Source: Theodoxus fluviatilis
Taxonomy: Eukaryota > Mollusca > Gastropoda > Cycloneritida > Neritidae
DNA: 15,000 bases
Assembly (NCBI GenBank): GCA_034096865.1
Contig: JAWQFJ010018327.1
Span: forward strand, 20,001 to 35,000
Direction of reading: 5' to 3'
The first letter of the stretch is position 1, and every line of letters begins with the position of its first letter. A program made the translations under genes and the position numbers. Positions 8,021 through 15,000 of the stretch are shown in pieces. Below the pieces are notes generated by a model. It was not told the origin of the DNA. It ran no database searches and saw nothing but the letters and a program-made list of their open reading frames with translations.

Positions 8021-8221
8021 GCTTCCCTCCATACCAGTATATGTGGTCGAGCGGCCTAGAGCAGCTGCAGAATCAACAGAGAGATCAGCTTTGAAAACAC
8101 GCAGTTTGTTTTCATTGTAAGTGTCATCACAGCCGGGGTAGAAATTCACAAGGACAGTGTTGTCGTGGACATAGGCTAGATCTTGCATTGCACTACGTAA
8201 GACATTGAATGCTTCGACTTC
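7985..8221 (-). other. unrecognised open segment, partly duplicated at 9087
   Basis: The minus strand is open from the LINE junction to 7985 and reads with coding-like composition (AMQDLAYVHDNTVLVNFYP, then NKLRVFKADLSVDSAAALG). I do not recognise it. A diverged copy lies at 9087-9138 on the other side of the LINE: 42 of 50 bases match (8062-8111 versus 9088-9137), and the minus-strand peptide there reads NKLRVFNGNFSIDSAAGF. The C-terminal codons come from the 25-base tandem repeat. It could be a pseudo-exon or simply part of the local repeat unit. No splice sites are convincing. Confidence 0.25.
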
Positions 8222-8746
8222 ATCAATACTGTCCGTAGCTTTCTCACACAAGAGGCTGTCATTCAGCTTGTCACTTCCCTCATTCTAAGCCGTCTCGACT
8301 ACTGCAACTCCCTGCTTGCAGGACTACCATCCAAACAAATCTCTCGCCTTCAGCGGGTTCAAAACAACGCTGCCCGTCTCATCTTCAGAAAATCCAAGAG
8401 AACACATGTTACCCCTCTTTTCATGAAACTCCACTGGCTTCCTGTTGAGTACAGGATCCAGTACAAACTCGCCACTCTCGCCTTCCGTTGCTTTGACGGA
8501 ACTCTGCCGCCCTATCTCTCATCTCTTCTTCAGATCTACCAACCCTCTCGCTCTCTCCGCTCAGGCTCTGAAAAACTTCTCTGCAAACCTAAAACCACCA
8601 CCAAATCCTTTGGCCAGAGATCCTTTCACTTTCAAGCACCTTCTGTCTGGAATGCTCTGCCGTCATCTCTCCGTGGCATCACTTCTCTTCCTTCCTTCAA
8701 ATCTAACCTCAAGACCCATTTTTTCCGTAAAGCTTTTTCTGTTTAG
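8222..8746 (+). pseudogene. CR1/L2-like LINE reverse transcriptase, C-terminal fragment
   Basis: The frame reads INTVRSFLTQEAVIQLVTSL, then LSRLDYCNSLLAGLP, then LQRVQNNAARLIF, HVTPLFMKLHWLPVEYRIQY, LPPYLSSLLQIYQPSRSLRS, FGQRSFHFQAPSVWNALPSS and LKTHFFRKAF before TAG (8744-8746). SRLDYCNSLLAGLP, HWLPV.YRIQYK and APSVWNALP are signatures of the region after the polymerase core in CR1/L2-type LINEs, from general knowledge of the family. The fragment is severely 5'-truncated, since polymerase core and endonuclease are absent, so it cannot be active. About 175 codons are nevertheless free of frameshifts and stops, suggesting a fairly recent insertion. Upstream in-frame reading ends at TAA (8198-8200). 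The first ATG, at 8423, is not a real start. Confidence 0.93.
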
Positions 8747-9060
8747 TGCCCCTAGGGCCTGACTGCTTCCTGAGAACCGTTAGCATTGTACATATCTGTA
8801 TAAACTGGTTTTTTGTGTTTTTTTTTCGTCTGTATGAATGTTGACTGAATGTCTGGTTTGTGTTGCTGTGTTGTTTTATATCATCTGCTTTTCATCTTTG
8901 TTTCTCTTACCTTGATGTATATTACTTTCATTTACATTCCTATTGTGTGTTTTTTATTTCTATTTTCTTTTCTTTCTTTTTTTTAGGCGCTTTGAGTCTC
9001 ACTGTGTGGGAGTATTGCGCGTTATAAGAGTGATCTATTATTATTATTATTATTATTACT
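8747..9060 (+). mobile_element. 3' UTR and (TTA)n tail of the CR1/L2-like LINE
   Basis: The T-rich untranslated region ends in GGCGCTTTGAGTCTCACTG, then GCGCGTTATAAGAGTGATC, followed by eight or so TTA/ATT units (9039-9060). A GGCGCTTTGAG...GCGCT/GTTATAA-type end before an ATT-rich microsatellite tail is the characteristic 3' terminus of many L2/CR1 families and of SINEs that borrow it. It marks the 3' boundary of the insertion at about 9060. Confidence 0.85.
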
Positions 9061-9980
9061 GCGCTTTGGGTTTGAGCATTTAAAACCAGCTGCAGAATCG
9101 ATGGAGAAATTACCATTGAATACACGCAGTTTGTTTTAAATGAAAATTGCCGTCCACCATCAAAACAAACACTCACGAATCTTTATTGGAGAAAAGAAAA
9201 AGTATTTCTTCATCGAATTTCTGCTATATGACGCTGCAAAACCGAAATGTAGTTCGTGCGCACTCTTTGCTGGGTTAATGCACACAGTTATTTTTTTATT
9301 GAATGTTGTCGTCCACAATCAAAACAGGAACTCACAAGTCTTTGTTTGTGAAGACAAAACTAATTTTAAAGAATTTTTCTCCAATTAGTTTGCAAATAAG
9401 GGCACGTTTTACGGTGTGAATGTCTAAATTTATCGAGTCTTCGTGGGCGATGCAAAACCGTTTGTTTGTTAAATTTCCGTTCTGGGCCCGTATTCACAAC
9501 GGCGATTTATCTTTTTCACACTCGATTTATCCCCTAGCCCCGCGTTATCTTGATCGGTTAGATAAGGTACGCTCGTCAGAGGATCCTAGGTTGCGCTTTG
9601 CTATATATACTGGTTTCCAGCCAAGGGAAAGTGGAACAGGCAGTTGGAATCGTCTGAGTTTAGAGATAAATCGGAGTTAAAATAAATCGCCGATAAATCG
9701 CCGTTGTGAATACGGGCCCTGATGTTGCAAAGCCGAAATGTAGGGTGTGCGCGTGTTAGCTTTACGGTGTGAATGTCAAAAGATCTATTGTCTTGGAGGG
9801 CGATGCCAAACAGGTTTTTGAATTTCCATCGTGAGGTTGCACACCAGAAATGCAGTGCGTGGGCGCTTTACTGTGTGAAAGTCAATAGCTCTCGACTTTT
9901 CGTGGGCGATGCAAAACAGTTTAGAAAAATGCTCATTGTGACTTTGCAAAACAGATATGTAGCGCATGCCCATCTCGGCT
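9061..9980 (+). repeat. degenerate ~110-base tandem repeat
   Basis: Two landmarks recur. One is TCTTCGTGGGCGATGCAAAAC (9438) with relatives at about 9180, 9339, 9791 and 9899. The other is TTGCAAAACCGAAATGTAG with relatives at about 9233, 9725, 9836 and 9944. After removing the MITE at 9484-9719, spacing is close to 110 bases for the last units (350-236=114, then about 109); earlier units are more irregular. CCGTCCACCATCAAAAC (about 9150) and CGTCCACAATCAAAAC (about 9310) are a further internal pair. The units are strongly diverged. Frames through them (72-86 codons) show no family and are probably chance. Confidence 0.7.
9484..9719. mobile_element. MITE with perfect 28-base terminal inverted repeats
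   Basis: The left end, GGGCCCGTATTCACAACGGC + GATTTATC (9484-9511), is exactly repeated in reverse complement at 9692-9719. The element is 236 bases long and has no coding capacity. Subterminal copies of CGATTTATC (9503, 9523), and of its complement GATAAATCG (9665, 9692), form extra nested inverted repeats. It interrupts the local 110-base repeat: joining the flanks restores alignment to the uninterrupted unit at 9804-9845. No target-site duplication longer than one or two bases is visible. The superfamily cannot be assigned from this copy. Confidence 0.93.
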
Positions 9981-10227
9981 TCACTGTGTGAATGTCACTG
10001 TGAATGTCACTGTGTGAATGTCACTGTGTGAATGTCACTGTGAATGTCACTGTGTGAATGTCACTGTGAATGTCACGGTGTGAATGTCACTGTATGAATG
10101 TCACTGTGTGAATGTCACTGTGTGAATGTCACTGTGTGAATGTCACTGTGTGAATGTCACTGTGAATGTCACGGTGTGAATGTCACTGTATGAATGTCAC
10201 TGTGTGAATGTCACTGTGGGAATGTCA
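9981..10227 (+). repeat. 14/12-base minisatellite (TCACTGTGTGAATG), 18 units
   Basis: Eighteen full units run from 9981 to 10224: fourteen of 14 bases (TCACTGTGTGAATG or a one-base variant) and four of 12 bases (TCACTGTGAATG). The 54-base block 10061-10114 (12-mer, CGGTGTG variant, CTGTATG variant, standard) recurs at 10157-10210, so a 96-base segment was duplicated inside the array. The unit matches the CACTGTGTGAATGTC portion of the adjacent 110-base repeat, so it was probably amplified from that piece. Confidence 0.95.
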
Positions 10228-10400
10228 AGAGAAGAAGCAACATCTATAGGGTTGTCATGGTCGACTCGTTGAACAAGTTTTACCGGTGGACTGAAGACGT
10301 CGTTTGGAAGACCAGTATTATCGACGTTGCTACGGCGTAGTGGGACGTAGCGGCCATCAGGCACACTCTTGTCGCTGGGCTGCTCGATAAGGCTCCTCAT
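10197..10400 (-). other. unrecognised 67-codon minus-strand open frame
   Basis: The reading runs from ATG at 10400 to a stop inside the minisatellite. It starts MRSLIEQPSDKSVPDGRYVP and includes PPVKLVQRVDHDNPIDVASS. The mixed, non-repetitive composition is more protein-like than other chance frames here, but I recognise no domain. CACATCAG just upstream could be a splice acceptor. The last codons are encoded by the minisatellite, so if it was ever an exon, the repeat has eroded its end. Confidence 0.2.
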
Positions 10401-10506
10401 GCACTGATGTGGGCTCGTACGTATTTACATTGTCCTCAGCTCACAGCCTCGTGTCGTCGTGCCATCAGTTTTAGGAGCACCCCTGTGTGGTGGCATCGAC
10501 TTAGAG

Positions 10507-10511
10507 AGAAT

Positions 10512-10577
<66 letters not shown>

Positions 10578-10696
10578 GAGGGGGGGAAGAGAGAGAGAGA
10601 GAGAGAGAGAGGGGAGAAGGAGAGAGAGAGGGGGGAGAAGGAGAGAGGGGGGGGGGGCGGGGAGAAAGAGAGAGGGGGGGAGAGATAAGGGAGAGA
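10507..10696 (+). repeat. (GA)n / poly-G purine tract
   Basis: GA runs alternate with runs of five to ten G, including GGGGGGGGGG near 10531 and again near 10650. The tract is purine on the plus strand almost throughout. Read on the minus strand, it follows directly on the retroelement-like tail at 10697-10742, with the same order as at 5963-6256. Confidence 0.95.
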
Positions 10697-10957
10697 GAAC
10701 GAACGAACGAACGAAACATTTTATTGCATAGGCCTTGGGCCTGTTGCAATTACAATTGCGCAGGAAACATTAATTATGAAACACTTTACAAAACTGGTAG
10801 TCAGTTTTGTTTTGGTCGCCGAACAAGAAACAGAACCATAGTCTCAAGCAAAGCACCGCGAATCATTTTTTCCGTGCTGCCCACCTTGGTGGCTGCTGTC
10901 TCAAGGTCGGTCTTTCTCCTCTCACTCCGATGATGCGCCCGGAGTCACTGGCTGGAG
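10697..10957 (-). mobile_element. retroelement-like 3' region: hairpin, AATAAA, (TTCG)n
   Basis: Read on the minus strand, about 215 bases of sequence downstream of the 244-codon frame lead to the hairpin AGGCC-CAA-GGCCT (10742-10730), four bases (ATGC), AATAAA (10725-10720), then ATGTTTCG and further TTCG units to about 10697. This matches 5963-6010 in stem sequence, loop length and spacing to AATAAA. The AATAAA could serve as a polyadenylation signal for a transcript of the upstream frame; that is inference. Confidence 0.6.
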
Positions 10958-11692
10958 TTACACCTGGCAGACGAACCTCTTGGAGTTGCTCTGGGGGGGG
11001 GGGGGGGGGGGGGGGGGGGTAGATCTCTGTCTGACGCTGTCCCGAGTCCGAGATCCAAGTACAGCTTCACGATCCTGATCCCTGTATTCCTCGGATGGCT
11101 TTTCCTCCGAGACGACTGTGGGACCCGACCTGACTAACGCGTTCATACTGCGCAGTTCGTGGAGAACTTCTCTGACGCAGCTCGGCAAATCCTCATCATT
11201 CCCTGGTGTGCTGTCTGGACCGTCTGGCAAAGAATGGTGCACTGTGAAACCAGCACCTGTGTCAGAGTCCTTTTTCCCAGCTGTCTCTGTGCACTCGCCG
11301 AACTGTCCGCGCTCATCAATTGCCGGGAGGTCAGAGGTCAAACGCGATTTGTCCTTCATTGTCACTGTGTGCTCGGATTCTAGTTCAACCTCGGGATTAG
11401 CACCAGAATCACAACCCTCAAGCAGCGCGTCAGAAGGGTAAGTCATTGACATGTTTCTTGACTCACGGTGTAGTTGAGCTCGTTGCCTGTCCCGATGTAC
11501 TTGCGCAGGAGGTTTTCTCTTCCACGTTCCTTGTAAGCCCGTGCGCTGTGGTAATGGCTGACCGTGAGTGAAGCGCAGCACGACGACTGTTTGTCTTGCC
11601 ATACCGTCCACTTTCCATGAAGACAGCATTTCTGTAGCCAGGAGTGTTGACATTACGCCCTCTAATGCAGCTGGGAGTCCAGTAACTGGCAT
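10958..11692 (-). CDS. hypothetical 244-residue protein, possible retroelement ORF1/gag-like
   Basis: The frame is complete: ATG (11692-11690) in a good context (AAAACAATGCC) with an in-frame TAG three codons upstream, ending at TAA (10960-10958). Residues 1-45 include STLLATEMLSSWKVDG and VVVLRFT, a plausible small folded segment. The next stretch, WKRKPPAQVHRDRQRAQLHR, is basic. Residues ~85-215 are acidic and low in order. The C-terminus is TPPPPPPPPQ, encoded by a 27-base G run. The SSW...VxLRF...KRKxPxQxxRDRQRA pattern resembles N-terminal ORFs of some invertebrate retroelements, from memory and unverified. A retroelement-like 3' tail follows 215 bases downstream. Alternatively it is a host pseudo-exon. 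The homopolymer makes the last 12 codons unreliable: a length change would substitute a 40-odd-codon ending that reads to TGA near 10887. Confidence 0.5.
   Translation of the reverse strand: MPVTGLPAALEGVMSTLLATEMLSSWKVDGMARQTVVVLRFTHGQPLPQRTGLQGTWKRKPPAQVHRDRQRAQLHRESRNMSMTYPSDALLEGCDSGANPEVELESEHTVTMKDKSRLTSDLPAIDERGQFGECTETAGKKDSDTGAGFTVHHSLPDGPDSTPGNDEDLPSCVREVLHELRSMNALVRSGPTVVSEEKPSEEYRDQDREAVLGSRTRDSVRQRSTPPPPPPPPQSNSKRFVCQV
10993..11019 (+). repeat. 27-base poly-G run
   Basis: The run is twenty-seven uninterrupted G on the plus strand. It encodes the poly-proline near the end of the minus-strand frame. Such runs are unstable and prone to sequencing error, so the exact length and the downstream frame should be treated as uncertain. 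Confidence 0.9.
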
Positions 11693-11781
11693 TGTTTTCT
11701 ACTTTGACGAAGAAGCTTGAAACACGTCAGGAGCAAAGCGGATACGTGCTGCTCGGATGGCCAGAGCAGGGAGAGTCGATA

Positions 11782-11932
<151 letters not shown>

Positions 11933-12539
11933 GTTAAGGGAGAGACTGCTATTCTCAATGAAAATTTCTTGATGAAATAAACTTTGTGTTTTGTTGATAT
12001 TTTAATCAATTTGTGTTAAAGCACACGTGCACACACATCCACATGCACGCATGCACGCACGCACGCACACACACAGACATATCTCGGTAGATAGAATATT
12101 GTATTTCTGTGACATTTTGTCAATCTTTGCTAGACAATGCTGAATTCGCCTTTAGCTTGTGAAGGACGAATGCTAGAATGTAAACTGAGCTTTTTACTTA
12201 AAATGTGCATCAATTCTTTGCAAAAAGAGCCATTTCTCCAAATATCTGCTTCAAAACATAAAACAGCTGTACGCTTCCTGTAGATTGTTTGTATTGCTTT
12301 GAGTGACAATGATTTTGATGTAAATTAAGACTATTTTTTTAATATGAAGTGAGTATTTGTAAGGAGATACCCTTTTTTTAAAAACTTGTCAGACGTTTTA
12401 AAGCGAGGCGCGATAGATGACAAGCTCGTCATCGTGACGTCACTTAGACCACGGATGGCTCATGGGGATTTTCGCTTTCCTTTTGTAAAATTATTGTCTT
12501 GTCTGTTCAATTTTCTTTACCTTCTCTCCATCTGTATCT
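11933..12539. other. A/T-rich non-coding stretch with a short CGCA/CA tract
   Basis: A small GCACGCACGCAC and CACACA tract lies at about 12020-12076. The remainder is A/T-rich with no recognisable gene. A perfect CRE palindrome, TGACGTCA, occurs at 12435-12442 without any visible promoter context. Confidence 0.45.
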
Positions 12540-13212
12540 ACCCCGCCCGTTTCGATTCCGTCCATTTCACCAATCTTTTGCAATTCAAACTGCCCGATTC
12601 TGTCCACCCTGGTCTATTTAACTCCACGCGATCCAATCCTCTTTAACTGAGCTATTCTCATTCGTGTGATGTTGTGCACTTCCCATCAGTTCATTGCATT
12701 CCATGCAGTAGGATTTGATACATTCCATACATTCCTACCTGTCCCACACCATTGGGTCTTACTCCCTGGAATCCCATCAGCTGTCAACGCCTACTTGATT
12801 CCGGACAAGTTGATCTGTCCAACGTCAGTGTCTTAAATTATATACGATCCGCTTCGTTCTACGCCAACAATCGTTTTCCTTAAAATGGTATCTGTTCCGT
12901 ACCAGTCCATTGTGGTCATTATGATTTGATCTGTTTCATACCAGTCCATGGTGGTCCATTTGATCCTAGCTGTTCCATACCGTTCCATTTCACTCCACTC
13001 AGTCCTGCTGATTCTACACTGGTCTGGTTTATCCCCACGAACAGATCCATGCAGCACCGATCAATCTCGCTCCCGAGGATCACATTCGTTCCACCCCACG
13101 TAACTCTCATTCTACACGACCCAATCTATTCCACGCCAGTCTTTGTCATATTTGATCCAGTCCGATCCGATCCACACGGATCCGATCTAATCCACCCCAT
13201 TCCGTGCCGTGG
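12540..13212 (+). repeat. eroded pentameric satellite (NNTCC/GATCC-like)
   Basis: TCC or TC dinucleotides recur in five-base phase over long stretches. Starts fall at 12964, 12974, 12984, 12994 and 12999, and again at 13146, 13156, 13161, 13166, 13171, 13181, 13186, 13191 and 13201, with occasional one-base phase slips between. The clearest part reads as GATCC-AGTCC-GATCC-GATCC. Longer sub-repeats, such as ATACCAGTCCATGGTGGTCC (about 12938) and GTACCAGTCCATTGTGGTC (about 12899), show secondary duplication. Frames of 74 to 105 codons here are chance products of low stop density. Extent and left boundary are approximate. Confidence 0.65.
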
Positions 13213-13607
13213 TCCTGGGTACGCGAGTTTGAATAGTGTCTGATTGTTTGTTTTCCCAAAACGAGGTCAAGCACGGAACTCACCTGCACACGCCATGGAT
13301 GGATTCGCGTTTACATTGTCTCAATCAACCCCGTGACATGTCGACGGTCTGGTCACATGACTAAGTCGCCCGCAGAGCAGGTGTCATGTGACTAAAGGTG
13401 GCTCGTGTTGCCTGTGCCTTTGTTCACCTGTATGAATAGCGCAGGTGAGTTAATTAAGCTGCAGACAGGTGCAGAGTGGAGAATGCGGGCGGTGGTTTTG
13501 CTTTGATGTTTGATTCATTGTCGTGGTGCTGCAGGCGTGACTTTTGTGTCTGCCTGGAGGGAAACACGTGTGAAGAACTACACACCCACAGACGAAGATG
13601 TGGGCTA
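13213..13607. other. unique sequence with paired E-box palindromes
   Basis: This stretch has the most unique-looking composition in the right half. TCACATGA (13353-13360) and its reverse complement TCATGTGA (13384-13391), each followed by CTAA, are 31 bases apart. CAGGTG occurs repeatedly (about 13379, 13443, 13467). I see no credible start or exon, and the long frames starting here are carried by the downstream CT tract. Confidence 0.35.
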
Positions 13608-13709
13608 CGCTTTCTCTCTGTCTCTGTCTCTGTTTCTCTCACTGTCTCTGTCTGTCTCTCTCTCTCTGTCTCTCTGTCTCTCACTCTCTCTCTCTCTGTC
13701 TCTCTCTCA

Positions 13710-13740
<31 letters not shown>

Positions 13741-14021
13741 ACTCTCTCTCTCTCTGTCTGTCTCTCTCTCACTCTCTCTCTGTCTGTCTCTCTCTCTCTC
13801 TTTCTCTGTGTATGTCTCTCTCTCTCTCTCTGTCTGTGTCCCTCTCTCTCCCTCTCTCTCTCTGTCTCTCTCTCCCCCTCTCTCTCTGTCTCTCTCTCTC
13901 TGTCTCTGTCTCTCTCTGTCTCTCTCGCTCTCTGCCTCTCTCTCTCTCTCTGCCTCTCTCTCTCTTTCTCTATCTCTCTCTCTCTCTGTCTTTATCTGTG
14001 TGTCTGTGTGTCTCTCTGTTG

Positions 14022-14052
<31 letters not shown>

Positions 14053-14054
14053 GC

Positions 14055-14091
<37 letters not shown>

Positions 14092-14215
14092 ATGTCTGTC
14101 TGTCTGTGTGTCTGTCTGTGTGTCTGTCTGTGTGTCTGTCTGTGTGTCTGTCTGTGTGTCTGTCTGTGTGTCTGTCTGTGCGTCTGTCTGTCTGTCTCTG
14201 TCTTTGTCTCATTAT
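13608..14215 (+). repeat. compound (CT)n - (CTGT)n - (TGTCTGTCTGTG)n tract
   Basis: CT runs with regular GTCTCT interruptions go to about 14000. Then (CTGT)n runs to about 14100, and a 12-base higher-order unit (TGTGTGTCTGTC) is repeated about six times to about 14180. Long open frames of up to 332 codons on either strand consist of Leu/Ser/Cys/Val or Arg/Asp/Thr repeats and are artefacts. Confidence 0.96.
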
Positions 14216-14236
14216 AACATCTCACCCCTCCTCTCT

Positions 14237-14265
14237 CTCACTCACACACACACACAGACACACAC

Positions 14266-14327
<62 letters not shown>

Positions 14328-14340
14328 TTGCACACGCGCG
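14237..14340 (+). repeat. (CA)n microsatellite
   Basis: A CA run with a few CAGACA and CGCACA interruptions ends in CACACGCGCGCG. It lies 22 bases after the CTGT tract, making a nearly continuous 730-base simple-repeat block. Confidence 0.96.
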
Positions 14341-14403
14341 CGCTCTGAATAAACAGACAATTACCCGGTTGAGCAGGCCAGCGAAATTAATTACAGATAG
14401 TTG

Positions 14404-14405
14404 TG

Positions 14406-14437
<32 letters not shown>

Positions 14438-14439
14438 TG
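14404..14439 (+). repeat. (TGCG)n microsatellite
   Basis: About nine TGCG units are followed by TGGGTG. This is alternating purine-pyrimidine and CpG-containing. Confidence 0.95.
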
Positions 14440-14960
14440 GGTGATCCTGTTCTTTCAGTCAACGCTGAGGCTTATCTTGAGGTTTCCTGTGCAATGGTCA
14501 CTATCTTGTCCTTATGGGAACACCAATCCCACACCCTGTCGCACAGCGGGATTGAAGCAGAACAGAAGCGAAAATTTACCCCCAGTTACATCCTAGTGAT
14601 ACGCCACGAGAGGCTTGGCTGGTTTTAACCCTGATTTTATTACCGAGTTCCGCCCGACCTAATGTCGTTTCCCACAATCACCGATCCGGCTTATCAGGTG
14701 AGAATGAAGGTTGGACTCCACCTGGTGTAAATTTCTCTCCCCTCCCGGGGATGATGACCCGTATGTCTTCGAGTTCGGAGCTTCTTTCTCTTCGGCAGAG
14801 CTGTTCGTCGCTAGGGGGCGTGTCGTTCTGTCCATCATTAGCTCCACGACTGCGGTAATTAGCAGCAAAATCAATTTGCTCCTGAGACTTCCTGCGGCAG
14901 CACGAAGTACTCACCAAGGCAGGCTGCTGAAAGGAGTTAATGATCTCTGTAGGTTTTGGT

Positions 14961-14961
<1 letters not shown>
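14440..14961. other. unique sequence, candidate minus-strand exon only
   Basis: On the minus strand, 14917-14678 is open with coding-like codon use (CCRRKSQEQIDFAANYRS, then ELEDIRVIIPGRGEKFTP). It has no ATG at its start. Potential acceptors are CTCCTTTCAG (about 14926) and GTGCTGCCGCAG (about 14893), and GGTGAG lies near 14916. A second frame (14874-14659, from ATG) is equally open, which weakens the case. No domain is recognised. Confidence 0.2.

Positions 14962-15000
<39 letters not shown>
14962..15000 (+). repeat. (GA)n microsatellite, continues past the window
   Basis: Pure GA runs to the last base. Its right boundary is outside the window. Confidence 0.97.

Noticed and set aside
9140..9991. 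Open frames of 72-86 codons in the 110-base repeat region
   Set aside because: They cross repeat units and the MITE without consistent frame, and the repeated units do not preserve a common peptide.
12435..12442. Perfect CRE palindrome TGACGTCA as a regulatory site
   Set aside because: One octamer in non-coding sequence without promoter context is expected by chance often enough. Noted in the stretch entry only.
12545..12560. B-box-like GTTTCGATTCC
   Set aside because: No A-box or cloverleaf upstream. The match falls in the pentameric TCC-rich region, where such strings arise readily.
13476..14596. Open frames of 235 to 332 codons rich in Leu-Ser and Cys-Val-Ser
   Set aside because: They are translations of CT, CTGT and CA simple repeats in several frames at once. 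No non-repeat segment is long enough to be a protein.

Overview
The window looks like repeat-dominated eukaryotic nuclear DNA. Long microsatellites, decayed minisatellites, a MITE and LINE fragments interrupt otherwise non-coding sequence, and there is no operon structure and no dense coding. The LINE types, the (CT)n/(CA)n/(CTGT)n richness and the LINE tails running into (TTCG)n and (CCAT)n suggest an invertebrate, most likely a lophotrochozoan and perhaps a gastropod mollusc. That assignment is inference; no host gene is recognised that would settle it.

Layout. 1-304 is a (CA)n tract. 561-1480 is a pair of roughly 220-base inverted arms around a 477-base spacer. 1851-2093 holds an AGG tract and a C-rich tract. 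2334-2497 is a two-copy 77/80-base tandem repeat with hairpins. 2498-3580 is featureless. 3580-4860 is a degenerate repeat domain that encloses a seven-copy 48-base minisatellite (4071-4400). 5254-6010 is a broken retrotransposon 3' end: reverse transcriptase C-terminal region, CX2CX8HX4C motif, hairpin, AATAAA and (TTCG)n. 6011-7175 is simple repeat plus two copies of another LINE-like tail.

7314-8020 has two small tandem arrays, one of which repeats TTACGTCA. 8222-9060 is a 5'-truncated CR1/L2-like LINE with an intact C-terminal reading frame and a (TTA)n tail. 9087-9980 is a degenerate ~110-base tandem repeat split by a 236-base MITE with perfect 28-base terminal inverted repeats. It passes into a 14/12-base minisatellite (9981-10227). 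On the minus strand, 11692-10958 is a complete 244-codon reading frame, followed by a 3' region ending in the same hairpin + AATAAA + (TTCG)n module seen at 5963-6010. 12540-13210 is an eroded pentameric satellite. 13608-14439 is a compound CT/CTGT/CA/TGCG tract, and the window ends inside a (GA)n tract.

No host protein-coding gene, tRNA, rRNA or CRISPR array can be supported. The interest lies in repeat biology: a shared retroelement 3' module that abuts microsatellites in two places, a MITE with a paralogous empty site, a minisatellite apparently born from a sub-motif of a longer repeat, and a possible ORF1-only retroelement.
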